This document shows, in pieces, positions 32,565 through 39,348 of a stretch of DNA of 64,000 nt. The DNA is from KBS50 sp042434095 (GTDB lineage Bacteria > Actinomycetota > Actinomycetes > Mycobacteriales > Micromonosporaceae): the NCBI RefSeq assembly GCF_042434095.1, contig NZ_JBHLUE010000017.1, positions 186,001-250,000 on the forward strand. The letters are read 5' to 3'. Each line of letters opens with the position of its first letter. The first letter of the stretch is position 1. Made by a program: the position numbers and the translations under genes. Below the pieces are notes generated by a model. The model was given only the letters and a program-made list of their open reading frames with translations. It made no database searches and had not been told where the DNA came from.

Positions 32565-33959
32565 CTACTCCTGCCGGCCCCGGGGCCGGGGCCAGCGCCG
32601 CGTGGCCGAGTCCCGTTCCCGGGCCAGCCGACCGACCAGACCGAACCGGCTCACCTGCTTCGGCGTGGCGTCCGGGTCGGCCAGCAGCATGACCACGCTC
32701 GCGCCGCCCAACCGGGCCCGCGCGATGCTGACCGAGCCGTTGGCCTGCCGGGCCACCCGGTGGGCGATGTCCAGTCCCAGCCCCGTCGAGCCCTGATCGC
32801 TGGCGCCCCGCCGCAGCGCGCGGTCCGGGTTCGCGATGCCCGGGCCCGCGTCGTCGACCCGGATGGCCACGTATCCGTCCCGCCGGGAGACCGCGACCTC
32901 GAACGCGGTGCCCTGCGGCGTGTACCGGAAGACGTTGCCGAGCACGGCGTCCAGCGCCGCCGCGAGTTCGGCCCGGGGCACCGCCACCGGGATCCGCAGC
33001 TGCGCGCCGAGGACCTGGTACGTCCGGTTCTGGTCGCTGGCCAGTGCGGCCCAGAACACCATCCGGTCCCGCACCACCTCGCTGGCGTCGCACATGCCCG
33101 GCCCGGCCTCCTGGGCGGCCACGCTCTTGCGGGTGGTGTTGATCAGCACGTCGATCTCGCCCTCGAGCGTCACGATGGCCTGGCGGATCCGCCGGATGGT
33201 CCGGCGCCGGTCCAGCTCGGCCTCGGTGAAGAAGCCCACGCTGGTGTCGTCCGAGTCGAGGGCGTCGGCGTCCAACCGCAGCACGGTGAGCGGCGTGCGC
33301 AGCCGGTGTGACAGGTCGGCCACCAGCTCGCGCTCGTCGGTGCGGGACACGACCAGCCGGTCGGCCATCCGGTTGAACGCCCAGCCCGCCTCGGCCAGTT
33401 CGCGCGGCCCGCTGGGCTGGACCCGTACGTCGAGGTCACCGTCGCCGACCGCCACCGCGGCCTGGACGAGTTCCCGGGCCGAGGTGACCGCGCGGGCGGC
33501 GATCCGGTCCACCACCACCACGGAGGCCACCACCAGGCCGAGCGCGATGGCGACCAGGGCGAGCCAGCGGCCGCCGCTGCCGCGGTCCAGCTCCGAGTTG
33601 GGGACGAACACCTCCACCACGCCGATCTCCGGGCCGAGCGGCACGGGTTCCAGCCGGACCACCCCGTCCGACACCGGTACGACGATCGGCGCCCCCCGCT
33701 CCTTGGCCCGCTCCACGTCCTCGTCGCTGGCCCGCACGATGCCCCCGGTGTCCAGCCCGTGCACGACCGGACGCCGGGTCGGATCGTCCCCGATGGTGCC
33801 GAGCACCTTCTGCACGACCTTGGGGTCCCGGCTGACCGCCAGGGCGCCCTGCACCGTGGCGCTGCGCTGCGCCGCGTCGGCCAGCACCTCGCCGCGGACG
33901 GCGTCCTGCCAGGCCAACCCGAGGGGGATGAGAAACACCAGCGCGATGATCGTCGCCAT
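32565..33959 (-). CDS. Sensor histidine kinase (start uncertain)
   Basis: A 464-residue membrane kinase counted from the ATG at 33959. Transmembrane helix 1 is at the very N terminus, followed by an extracytoplasmic sensor (~20-130) and helix 2 (~131-150, LALVAIALGLVVASVVVV). A HAMP linker is next, then the H-box DLSHRLRTPLT with His 208, N-box GNVFRYTPQGT, G1 VDDAGPGI and G2 STGLGLDIA. The ATG has no Shine-Dalgarno. A CTG at 33992, in a CTGA overlap with the response regulator stop, would add 11 residues and complete helix 1. No ATG/GTG/TTG exists in between. It pairs with the regulator just upstream. Confidence 0.88.
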   Translation of the reverse strand: MATIIALVFLIPLGLAWQDAVRGEVLADAAQRSATVQGALAVSRDPKVVQKVLGTIGDDPTRRPVVHGLDTGGIVRASDEDVERAKERGAPIVVPVSDGVVRLEPVPLGPEIGVVEVFVPNSELDRGSGGRWLALVAIALGLVVASVVVVDRIAARAVTSARELVQAAVAVGDGDLDVRVQPSGPRELAEAGWAFNRMADRLVVSRTDERELVADLSHRLRTPLTVLRLDADALDSDDTSVGFFTEAELDRRRTIRRIRQAIVTLEGEIDVLINTTRKSVAAQEAGPGMCDASEVVRDRMVFWAALASDQNRTYQVLGAQLRIPVAVPRAELAAALDAVLGNVFRYTPQGTAFEVAVSRRDGYVAIRVDDAGPGIANPDRALRRGASDQGSTGLGLDIAHRVARQANGSVSIARARLGGASVVMLLADPDATPKQVSRFGLVGRLARERDSATRRWPRPRGRQE

Positions 33960-33988
33960 GCCGGCGCCGAGATAGGCCAGCGCCAGTC

Positions 33989-34678
33989 TCAGTCCGGTGC
34001 CACCAACCGGAACCCGACCCCCCGCACGGTGCGCAGGTAGCGGGGCTTCGCTGCGGACTCGCCCATTTTGCGGCGTAGCCAGTAAAGATGTACGTCGATT
34101 GTCTGGTCCTCGCCGACCGATGGCTGCCGCCATACCTCCTCCAAGAGTTCCCGGCGGGAGACTACCCGGCCGGGTCGGGCCGCGAGATAGGCCAGCAGGT
34201 CGAACTCCTTCCGCGTCAGCGCCAGCGGCACGCCGTCCAGGGTGGCGCTGCGTTCGCCCACGTCGACCCGGAGCTCGCCCACCTGGTGCACGGCCGGCGT
34301 GGCCGCCCTGCTGGCCCGGCCGGCTCGGCGCAGCACGGTGGTGATCCGGGCGTCCAGGTGGGCGCCGGTGAACGGCTTGACCATGTAGTCGTCGGCGCCG
34401 GCCCGCAGCAGCCGGACGATCGCCTGCTCGTCGTCGCGGGCCGTGGCGATGATGATGGGGATGTCCGTGATGCCCCGCAGCATGCGCAGGGCGTCCGCGC
34501 CGTCCAGATCCGGCAGCCCCAGGTCGAGCACCACGAGATCCGGTGTCTCGGCCGCCACCCGACGCAGCGCGTCGAGCGCGGTGCCGACCGCGTGCACCGC
34601 GTGGCCCCGGTCGGCCAGGGAACGCAACATCGCGCCGCGGACGACGTGATCGTCTTCGACCAGAAGTACCGTCGCCAC
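33989..34678 (-). CDS. OmpR-family response regulator
   Basis: A 229-residue two-domain regulator. The receiver domain has the acidic pair in LLVEDD, the phosphorylation site Asp 52 (VVLDLGLPDLDG), the switch Thr/Ser near IIATAR and MVKPF lysine. The C-terminal winged helix contains LTRKEFDLLAYLA, RPGRVVSRRELLEEVW and TIDVHLYWLRRKMG, ending in the RGVGFRL wing. The GTG at 34678 matches the family start; a longer in-frame extension is not conserved-looking. It is translated together with the kinase and diverges from the deacetylase gene, a possible target. Confidence 0.92.
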   Translation of the reverse strand: MATVLLVEDDHVVRGAMLRSLADRGHAVHAVGTALDALRRVAAETPDLVVLDLGLPDLDGADALRMLRGITDIPIIIATARDDEQAIVRLLRAGADDYMVKPFTGAHLDARITTVLRRAGRASRAATPAVHQVGELRVDVGERSATLDGVPLALTRKEFDLLAYLAARPGRVVSRRELLEEVWRQPSVGEDQTIDVHLYWLRRKMGESAAKPRYLRTVRGVGFRLVAPD

Positions 34679-34911
34679 CCCCAGACCGTACTGCCCTTGG
34701 CAAGCCGACGGCCGATCCGGTCCGCCGGACACGCGGCCTTGCCCCCGTACGGGTGACCGGTCGATGTCCGTGCGTGCTCGCCGGGCCTCGAATGTGATCC
34801 ATGTCGCCGTTCGGCGCCGCCCCGCTTTCGGGACCACCCCGGTTGACACTTGACGCTAATGTGTCGGCCACCCAGCGGTGCCGGCTGTGGTCACACGGGG
34901 GAGGTGTGGAC

Positions 34912-35715
34912 ATGGGCATCCATCGACGGCAGGTGGTGACCGGTGCGCTGCTGGCCGCCGGTGGCGCGGCGGCCGGGGCGGCGCTGGTGGCGCCGCGGTG
35001 GCCGTTGGGGCCCGATCGCCTGCCGATCAGCGGCGGGTACGCGCCGGCCGGGGTGGCCCGGGTCTGGTCGGCCCGCGGCGAGGTCCCGGTGGTGTGGCAC
35101 GTCTCGACCACCGAACCGCTGGTGGCGCTCACCTTCGACGACGGTCCCGGCCCGCGCTGGACGCCGATGGTGCTCGACATCCTGGACCGGGCGGCGGCGC
35201 CGGCCACGTTCATGATGGTCGGCGAGCGGCTCACCCGGTACGCCGACCTGCTCCGCGGCCGGCTGGGCCGGCACGAGGTCGGCAACCACACCTGGGCGCA
35301 CCGGGACCTGGCCGAGCTGGACGAGGCCGGGGTGCGGGACCAGCTGGAGCGCGCCGACGAGGCGATCCGCCGGCTGCTGGGCCGGACCCCGACCCTGATG
35401 CGGCCGCCGTGGGGACACCTGGGCGGCAGCACGCTCACCGTGGCGGACGAGTTCGGCTACGACGTGGTGATGTGGTCCCAGCAGATGCGCGAGGAGATGT
35501 TCCAGCACGACCCGCCGGCGCAGGTGACCGACATCGTCGACAACGCCCGGCGCGGATCCATCGTGCTGGCCCACGACGTCGGCGCGGACACCCGGCTGGT
35601 CGCCCTGCGGCAGCTCGGCGCCATGATCGACGGCCTGCGCGGCCGCGGCTTCCGCCTGGTCACCGTCTCCGAGCTCCTCGCCGCCGCCACCCCACCTTCC
35701 ACCCCCCGCCTCTGA
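34912..35715 (+). CDS. Exported polysaccharide deacetylase (NodB domain)
   Basis: A 267-residue CE4 deacetylase. The N terminus IHRRQVVTGALLAAGGAAAG looks like a Tat or lipid-anchor-less signal. The NodB domain has motif 1 TFDDGPGPRW, motif 2 GNHTWAHRDL (metal His-x3-His), motif 3 RPPWGHLG and the C-terminal VLAHDVGAD. It removes acetyl groups from peptidoglycan or chitin-like glycans outside the cell. The ATG at 34912 has GGGGGAGG seven bases ahead. It is divergent from the two-component genes, which could regulate it. Confidence 0.9.
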   Translation: MGIHRRQVVTGALLAAGGAAAGAALVAPRWPLGPDRLPISGGYAPAGVARVWSARGEVPVVWHVSTTEPLVALTFDDGPGPRWTPMVLDILDRAAAPATFMMVGERLTRYADLLRGRLGRHEVGNHTWAHRDLAELDEAGVRDQLERADEAIRRLLGRTPTLMRPPWGHLGGSTLTVADEFGYDVVMWSQQMREEMFQHDPPAQVTDIVDNARRGSIVLAHDVGADTRLVALRQLGAMIDGLRGRGFRLVTVSELLAAATPPSTPRL

Positions 35716-35744
35716 CTCCACCCATCCCGCCCGGGCCTGGCTCC

Positions 35745-35864
35745 GGTCCCGGTCGCGGTCCCGGTCCCGGTCCCGGTCGCGGTCCCGGTCCCGGTCCCGG
35801 TCGCGGTCCCGGTCCCGGCCCCGGTCCCGGCCCCGGCCCCGGCCCCGGCCCCGGCCCTGGCCCC
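35745..35864. repeat. Hexanucleotide microsatellite (20 units)
   Basis: Twenty units of GGTCCC and close variants (GGTCGC, GGCCCC). The variant GGTCGC recurs every fourth unit, giving a 24-bp higher-order period at the left end. It lies 30 bases after the deacetylase stop. The repeat encodes only Gly-Pro or Arg-Asp polymers and is not a gene. Confidence 0.95.
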
Positions 35865-35880
35865 CCGGTCTCGGTCTGCG

Positions 35881-35939
35881 TTGATCATGGGATCCACGGC
35901 GCGGTTCCGCGCGGGGTGCGCAACAAGTCCCATGATCGA
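35881..35939. repeat. Palindromic element with TTGATCATGG ends (copy 2)
   Basis: The left arm TTGATCATGGGA (35881-35892) and the right arm TCCCATGATCGA (35928-35939) match at 11 of 12 positions. Inside, GCGCGG/CCGCGC forms a second hairpin. Ends resemble the element at 29381-29446. Located between the microsatellite and the thrS leader. Confidence 0.65.
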
Positions 35940-36026
35940 CGGGCGAGGGTGCGGGCGACGGCGGGTGGAGGGGATGGGTGAGTGGGATGGGCGGAGGGGA
36001 TGGGCGGGTGGACGGGGGCGGGCGAC

Positions 36027-36130
36027 TAGCATCGCAGTGCGGCCGGGGCACGACCGGGCCGCCTGCGAATCCCGACCGGGTGCCCCGGTCCGGGTCCGTC
36101 CGGTCCGTTCCGACAATCGAGGAGCACCCA
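36027..36130 (+). promoter_or_regulatory. thrS leader with -10-like box and hairpin
   Basis: TAGCAT at 36027-36032 is a possible -10. In the ~95-base leader CCGGGGCAC (36043-36051) pairs with GTGCCCCGG (36080-36088). No T-box motifs were found. It could be an attenuator or simply a stable stem. The remaining part of the 415-base gap holds the microsatellite and the palindrome above. Confidence 0.35.
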
Positions 36131-38164
36131 GTGTCCGCAGCGCAGCTCGCCGCCGCCCCGCCGATGGAGCCCATCGCCGTGCCGGCCGGGACGACGGCCG
36201 CCGCGGCCGTGGCCGCCGCGGGCCTGCCCGGCGCCGGACCGCGGGCCATCGTCGTGGTGCGCGAGACGACCGGCCCCGACGCCGGCCGGCTGCGCGACCT
36301 GGACTGGACCCCCGAGGCCGACGTCACCGTCGAGCCGGTGCCGCTGGACTCGCCGGACGGGTTGAACGTGCTGCGCCACTCGACGGCGCACGTGCTGGCC
36401 CAGGCGGTGCAGGACACCTTCCCGGAGGCCAAGCTCGGCATCGGGCCGCCCATCGAAAACGGCTTCTACTACGACTTCGACGTGCCCAAGCCGTTCCAGC
36501 CGGAGGACCTCGCCCGGATCGAGAAGCGGATGCAGGAGATCATCAAGTCGGGGCAGCGGTTCCGCCGGCGGCGGTACGACAGCACCGATCAGGCCCGGGC
36601 CGAGCTGGCCGAGGAGCCGTACAAGCTGGAGCTGATCGACGTCAAGGGCGAGGGCCTCGACTCGGCCGAGGTGATGGAGGTCGGTGGGGGCGAGCTCACC
36701 GTCTACGACAACCTTGCCGCGAACGAGGACAGGGTCTGCTGGTCGGACCTGTGCCGCGGGCCGCACCTGCCGAACACCCGGCTGATCGGCGCGTTCAAGC
36801 TCATGCGCTCGGCCGCCGCGTACTGGCGGGGCAGTGAGCGCAACCCGCAGCTGCAGCGGGTGTACGGCACGGCCTGGCCGACCCGCGACGCGCTGAAGGC
36901 GTACCTGAAGCTGTTGGAGGAGGCCGCGCGGCGCGACCACCGCAAGCTCGGCGCGGACCTGGACCTGTTCAGCTTCCCGGACGAGATCGGCTCGGGTCTG
37001 CCGGTCTTCCACCCGAAGGGTGGGATCATCCGCCGTGAGTTGGAGAACTACTCGCGGATCAAGCACGAGCAGGCGGGCTACTCGTTCGTCAACACCCCGC
37101 ACATCACCAAGGAGCAGCTGTTCCTGACCTCGGGTCACCTGCCCTACTACGCGGACACGATGTTCCCGCCGATGCACCTTGAAGGTTCGGACTACTACCT
37201 CAAGGCGATGAACTGCCCGATGCACTGCCTGATCTTCCGGGCCCGGGGGCGGTCCTACCGGGAGCTGCCGCTGCGGCTGTTCGAGTTCGGCGCGGTCTAC
37301 CGGTACGAGAAGTCCGGCGTGGTGCACGGGCTGACCCGGGTGCGCGGGCTCACCATGGACGACTCGCACATCTACTGCACCCGCGAGCAGATGGCCGGCG
37401 AGCTGAAGTCGCTGCTGAGCTTCGTGCTCGAGCTGCTCGGCGACTACGGCCTGGAGGACTTCTACCTGGAACTGTCCACCCGGGACGACTCGCCCAAGTT
37501 CATCGGCTCGGACGAGGACTGGGACGCGGCCACCGCGGCGCTGCAGGCCGCGGCCGACGAGTCGGGGCTGGAGCTGGTGCCCGACCCGGGCGGCGCGGCG
37601 TTCTACGGCCCGAAGATCTCGGTGCAGGCCCGGGACGCCATCGGACGGAGCTGGCAGATGTCGACCATCCAGGTCGACTTCAACTTCCCCAAGCGGTTCG
37701 ACCTGGAATACCAGGCCGCGGACGGCAGCCGGCAGCGGCCCGTGATGATCCACCGGGCGCTGTTCGGCTCGATCGAGCGGTTCTTCGGGGTGCTCACCGA
37801 GCACTACGCGGGGGCGTTCCCGGCCTGGCTGTCGCCGGTGCAGGTGGTGGGCATCCCGATCCGGGACGAGCACGCGGCGCATCTGGACGAGTTCGTCGCC
37901 CAGCTGCGCGCCCAGGGGATCCGGGCCGAGGTGGACATGTCGGACGACCGGATGCAGAAGAAGATCCGGACGGCGCAGCAGCAGAAGATCCCGTTCATGG
38001 CGATCGCCGGCGACGCCGACGTGGCGGCCGGCGCGGTCTCGTTCCGCTACCGGGACGGCTCGCAGCGCAACGGCGTACCGCTGGACGAGGCCGTGGCGCA
38101 CGTCGTGGAGATCGTCCGCTCGCGCACCAACGCCGGCCCCTCGGCCGAGGGCGGGGAAGCGTGA
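36131..38164 (+). CDS. thrS: Threonyl-tRNA synthetase
   Basis: A 677-residue class II synthetase that charges tRNA-Thr. After a divergent TGS-like N terminus comes the editing domain with HSTAHVLAQAV (HxxxH) and the SAD-motif region. The catalytic core has AMNCPMHC, the motif 2 stretch FEFGAVYRYEKSG and motif 3 near VMIHRALFGSIERFFGVL. The C-terminal anticodon domain is VQVVGIPIRDEH to the end. GTG at 36131 with GAGGAG upstream is preferred to longer in-frame starts. Its stop overlaps the HIT gene (GTGA). The same thrS-HIT-pgsA-patA-pimA order is found in Mycobacterium tuberculosis. Confidence 0.97.
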   Translation: MSAAQLAAAPPMEPIAVPAGTTAAAAVAAAGLPGAGPRAIVVVRETTGPDAGRLRDLDWTPEADVTVEPVPLDSPDGLNVLRHSTAHVLAQAVQDTFPEAKLGIGPPIENGFYYDFDVPKPFQPEDLARIEKRMQEIIKSGQRFRRRRYDSTDQARAELAEEPYKLELIDVKGEGLDSAEVMEVGGGELTVYDNLAANEDRVCWSDLCRGPHLPNTRLIGAFKLMRSAAAYWRGSERNPQLQRVYGTAWPTRDALKAYLKLLEEAARRDHRKLGADLDLFSFPDEIGSGLPVFHPKGGIIRRELENYSRIKHEQAGYSFVNTPHITKEQLFLTSGHLPYYADTMFPPMHLEGSDYYLKAMNCPMHCLIFRARGRSYRELPLRLFEFGAVYRYEKSGVVHGLTRVRGLTMDDSHIYCTREQMAGELKSLLSFVLELLGDYGLEDFYLELSTRDDSPKFIGSDEDWDAATAALQAAADESGLELVPDPGGAAFYGPKISVQARDAIGRSWQMSTIQVDFNFPKRFDLEYQAADGSRQRPVMIHRALFGSIERFFGVLTEHYAGAFPAWLSPVQVVGIPIRDEHAAHLDEFVAQLRAQGIRAEVDMSDDRMQKKIRTAQQQKIPFMAIAGDADVAAGAVSFRYRDGSQRNGVPLDEAVAHVVEIVRSRTNAGPSAEGGEA

Positions 38165-38706
38165 CCGGGGGCGCGGACCGCGACGCGGACCTGGCCGACG
38201 GGCTCGAACGGCTCTGGACGCCGCACCGGATGACGTACATCTCCGGGGCGGACACGCCCGCCGGCGGGTACGAGAAGCCGGCCGGCTGCCCGTTCTGCCA
38301 GGCGCCCGGGCTGGGCGGGGACGACAGCCTGGTGGTCCACCGGGGCGAGTCGGTGTTCGCCCTGCTCAACCGGTACCCGTACAACCCGGGACACCTGCTG
38401 ATCTGCCCGTACCGGCACGTGGCCGACTACACCGAGCTGTCGACGGAGGAGACCGCCGAGCTGGCCGACTTCACCCAGCGGGCCATGCGGCTGATCCGGA
38501 AGGTGAGCGGCGCGCACGGCTTCAACATCGGGCTGAACCAGGGCGCGGTGGCCGGGGCCGGGATCGCGGCGCACCTGCACCAGCACGTGGTGCCGCGCTG
38601 GGGCGGGGACGCCAACTTCATGCCCGTGATCGGCCGGACGAAGGTCCTGCCGCAGCTGCTCACCGACACCCGGGACCTGCTGGCCGGCGCCTGGTCCGAG
38701 GTCTGA
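38161..38706 (+). CDS. HIT-family hydrolase (Ap4A phosphorylase-like)
   Basis: A 181-residue HIT protein with catalytic HLHQHVVPRW (HxHxH) near residue 140. CPFCQAP forms a likely zinc-binding pair with a downstream His, and LLNRYPYNPGHLLICPYRHV is the family N-terminal strand. Its M. tuberculosis counterpart at the same locus, Rv2613c, is a diadenosine tetraphosphate phosphorylase. Coupling to thrS is sensible because aminoacyl-tRNA synthetases produce Ap4A. GTG start overlaps the thrS stop. Confidence 0.92.
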   Translation: MTGGADRDADLADGLERLWTPHRMTYISGADTPAGGYEKPAGCPFCQAPGLGGDDSLVVHRGESVFALLNRYPYNPGHLLICPYRHVADYTELSTEETAELADFTQRAMRLIRKVSGAHGFNIGLNQGAVAGAGIAAHLHQHVVPRWGGDANFMPVIGRTKVLPQLLTDTRDLLAGAWSEV

Positions 38707-38741
38707 GCGGCGTCGGCCGCCGGCGCCGGCTCCGGGCGCGG

Positions 38742-39230
38742 TCAGCCGGCGGTGAGGGCCGCGACCAGCTCGGGCCAGCTCTCCACCCGGCGCACCGCCG
38801 GCAGCTGCCCGGCGTGCGCGGCCACCTCCGGCTCGCGGGGCCGGAACAGGTAGCGGTGCGGCACCGAGGTCAGGTACGACAGCACCTCGAGCTTGTCGTC
38901 GACGAAGTGGGTCAGCGCCAGGTCCCGGGCGATCGGCGCCTTCGCCGGGCGGGTGCGGCAGAACCGCAGGTGCTCCGGGCGCAGCCCGGTCCGTCGGAAG
39001 GCGTCATGGTGCGAAAGCCACTGCCGGGTGCGCTCCTCGGTGCTCTCGCCGCACTTCGAAACGAGGAAGACGTTGTCCGGATCCGCCGTCCGGATCAGCG
39101 CGGCGAGGCCGTCGAGCGCGCCGGGAACGGCCGGGGTGTGCAGGAAGTTCGGGCCGAAGAACGAGGTGTCCTCGTCATCGTCGGACGGCTCGATCAGCAC
39201 TCCACCCACGTCCACACCGATCCGCAGCAC
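38742..39230 (-). CDS. HAD-like hydrolase, 162 aa
   Basis: A short HAD-fold protein. Motif I is IGVDVGGVLI, with the second Asp replaced by Gly as in some HAD families. SKCGE occupies the motif II position, while HFVDDKLEVLSYL resembles motif IV. There is no clear cap domain. The Gly in motif I makes a classical phosphatase role uncertain. Start is the GTG at 39230. It opposes the thrS-HIT operon and lies downstream of the EF-G paralogue with a 54-bp repeat between them. Confidence 0.75.
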   Translation of the reverse strand: MLRIGVDVGGVLIEPSDDDEDTSFFGPNFLHTPAVPGALDGLAALIRTADPDNVFLVSKCGESTEERTRQWLSHHDAFRRTGLRPEHLRFCRTRPAKAPIARDLALTHFVDDKLEVLSYLTSVPHRYLFRPREPEVAAHAGQLPAVRRVESWPELVAALTAG

Positions 39231-39290
39231 GCCGTCGATCCTAGGCCCACCGCCCGGCCGCCGCGTCCCGCCGCCGCCCGGGCCGGGAGG

Positions 39291-39344
39291 GTTAGGAAGG
39301 GGCCCCTCCTATACAGAAAGCGATAGGAAGGGGCCCTTCCTTCC
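39291..39344 (+). repeat. 54-bp dispersed repeat, copy A
   Basis: Starts GTTAGGAAGGGGCCCC and ends GGGGCCCTTCCTTCC with a central AGCGATA. It matches copy B (46345-46398, opposite strand) at 46 of 54 positions without gaps. Each half is a near-palindrome around GGGGCCC. It begins 60 bases upstream of the HAD start and ends 4 bases beyond the EF-G paralogue stop. Confidence 0.9.
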
Positions 39345-39348
39345 TCGC

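Noticed and set aside
35745..35864. Possible Gly-Pro or Arg-Asp repeat protein
   Set aside because: The frames arise from a hexanucleotide microsatellite and do not extend a real domain.
36027..36130. T-box riboswitch before thrS
   Set aside because: No T-box sequence (TGGnACCGCG-like) or specifier loop layout is visible in the leader.
36026..38101. 691-codon minus-strand frame opposite thrS
   Set aside because: Antisense shadow of threonyl-tRNA synthetase, with no recognisable domain.
38742..39230. GmhB phosphatase for the heptose pathway
   Set aside because: It is HAD-like, but motif I has Gly in place of the second Asp, GmhB zinc cysteines are absent, and it is 30 kb away from the operon.
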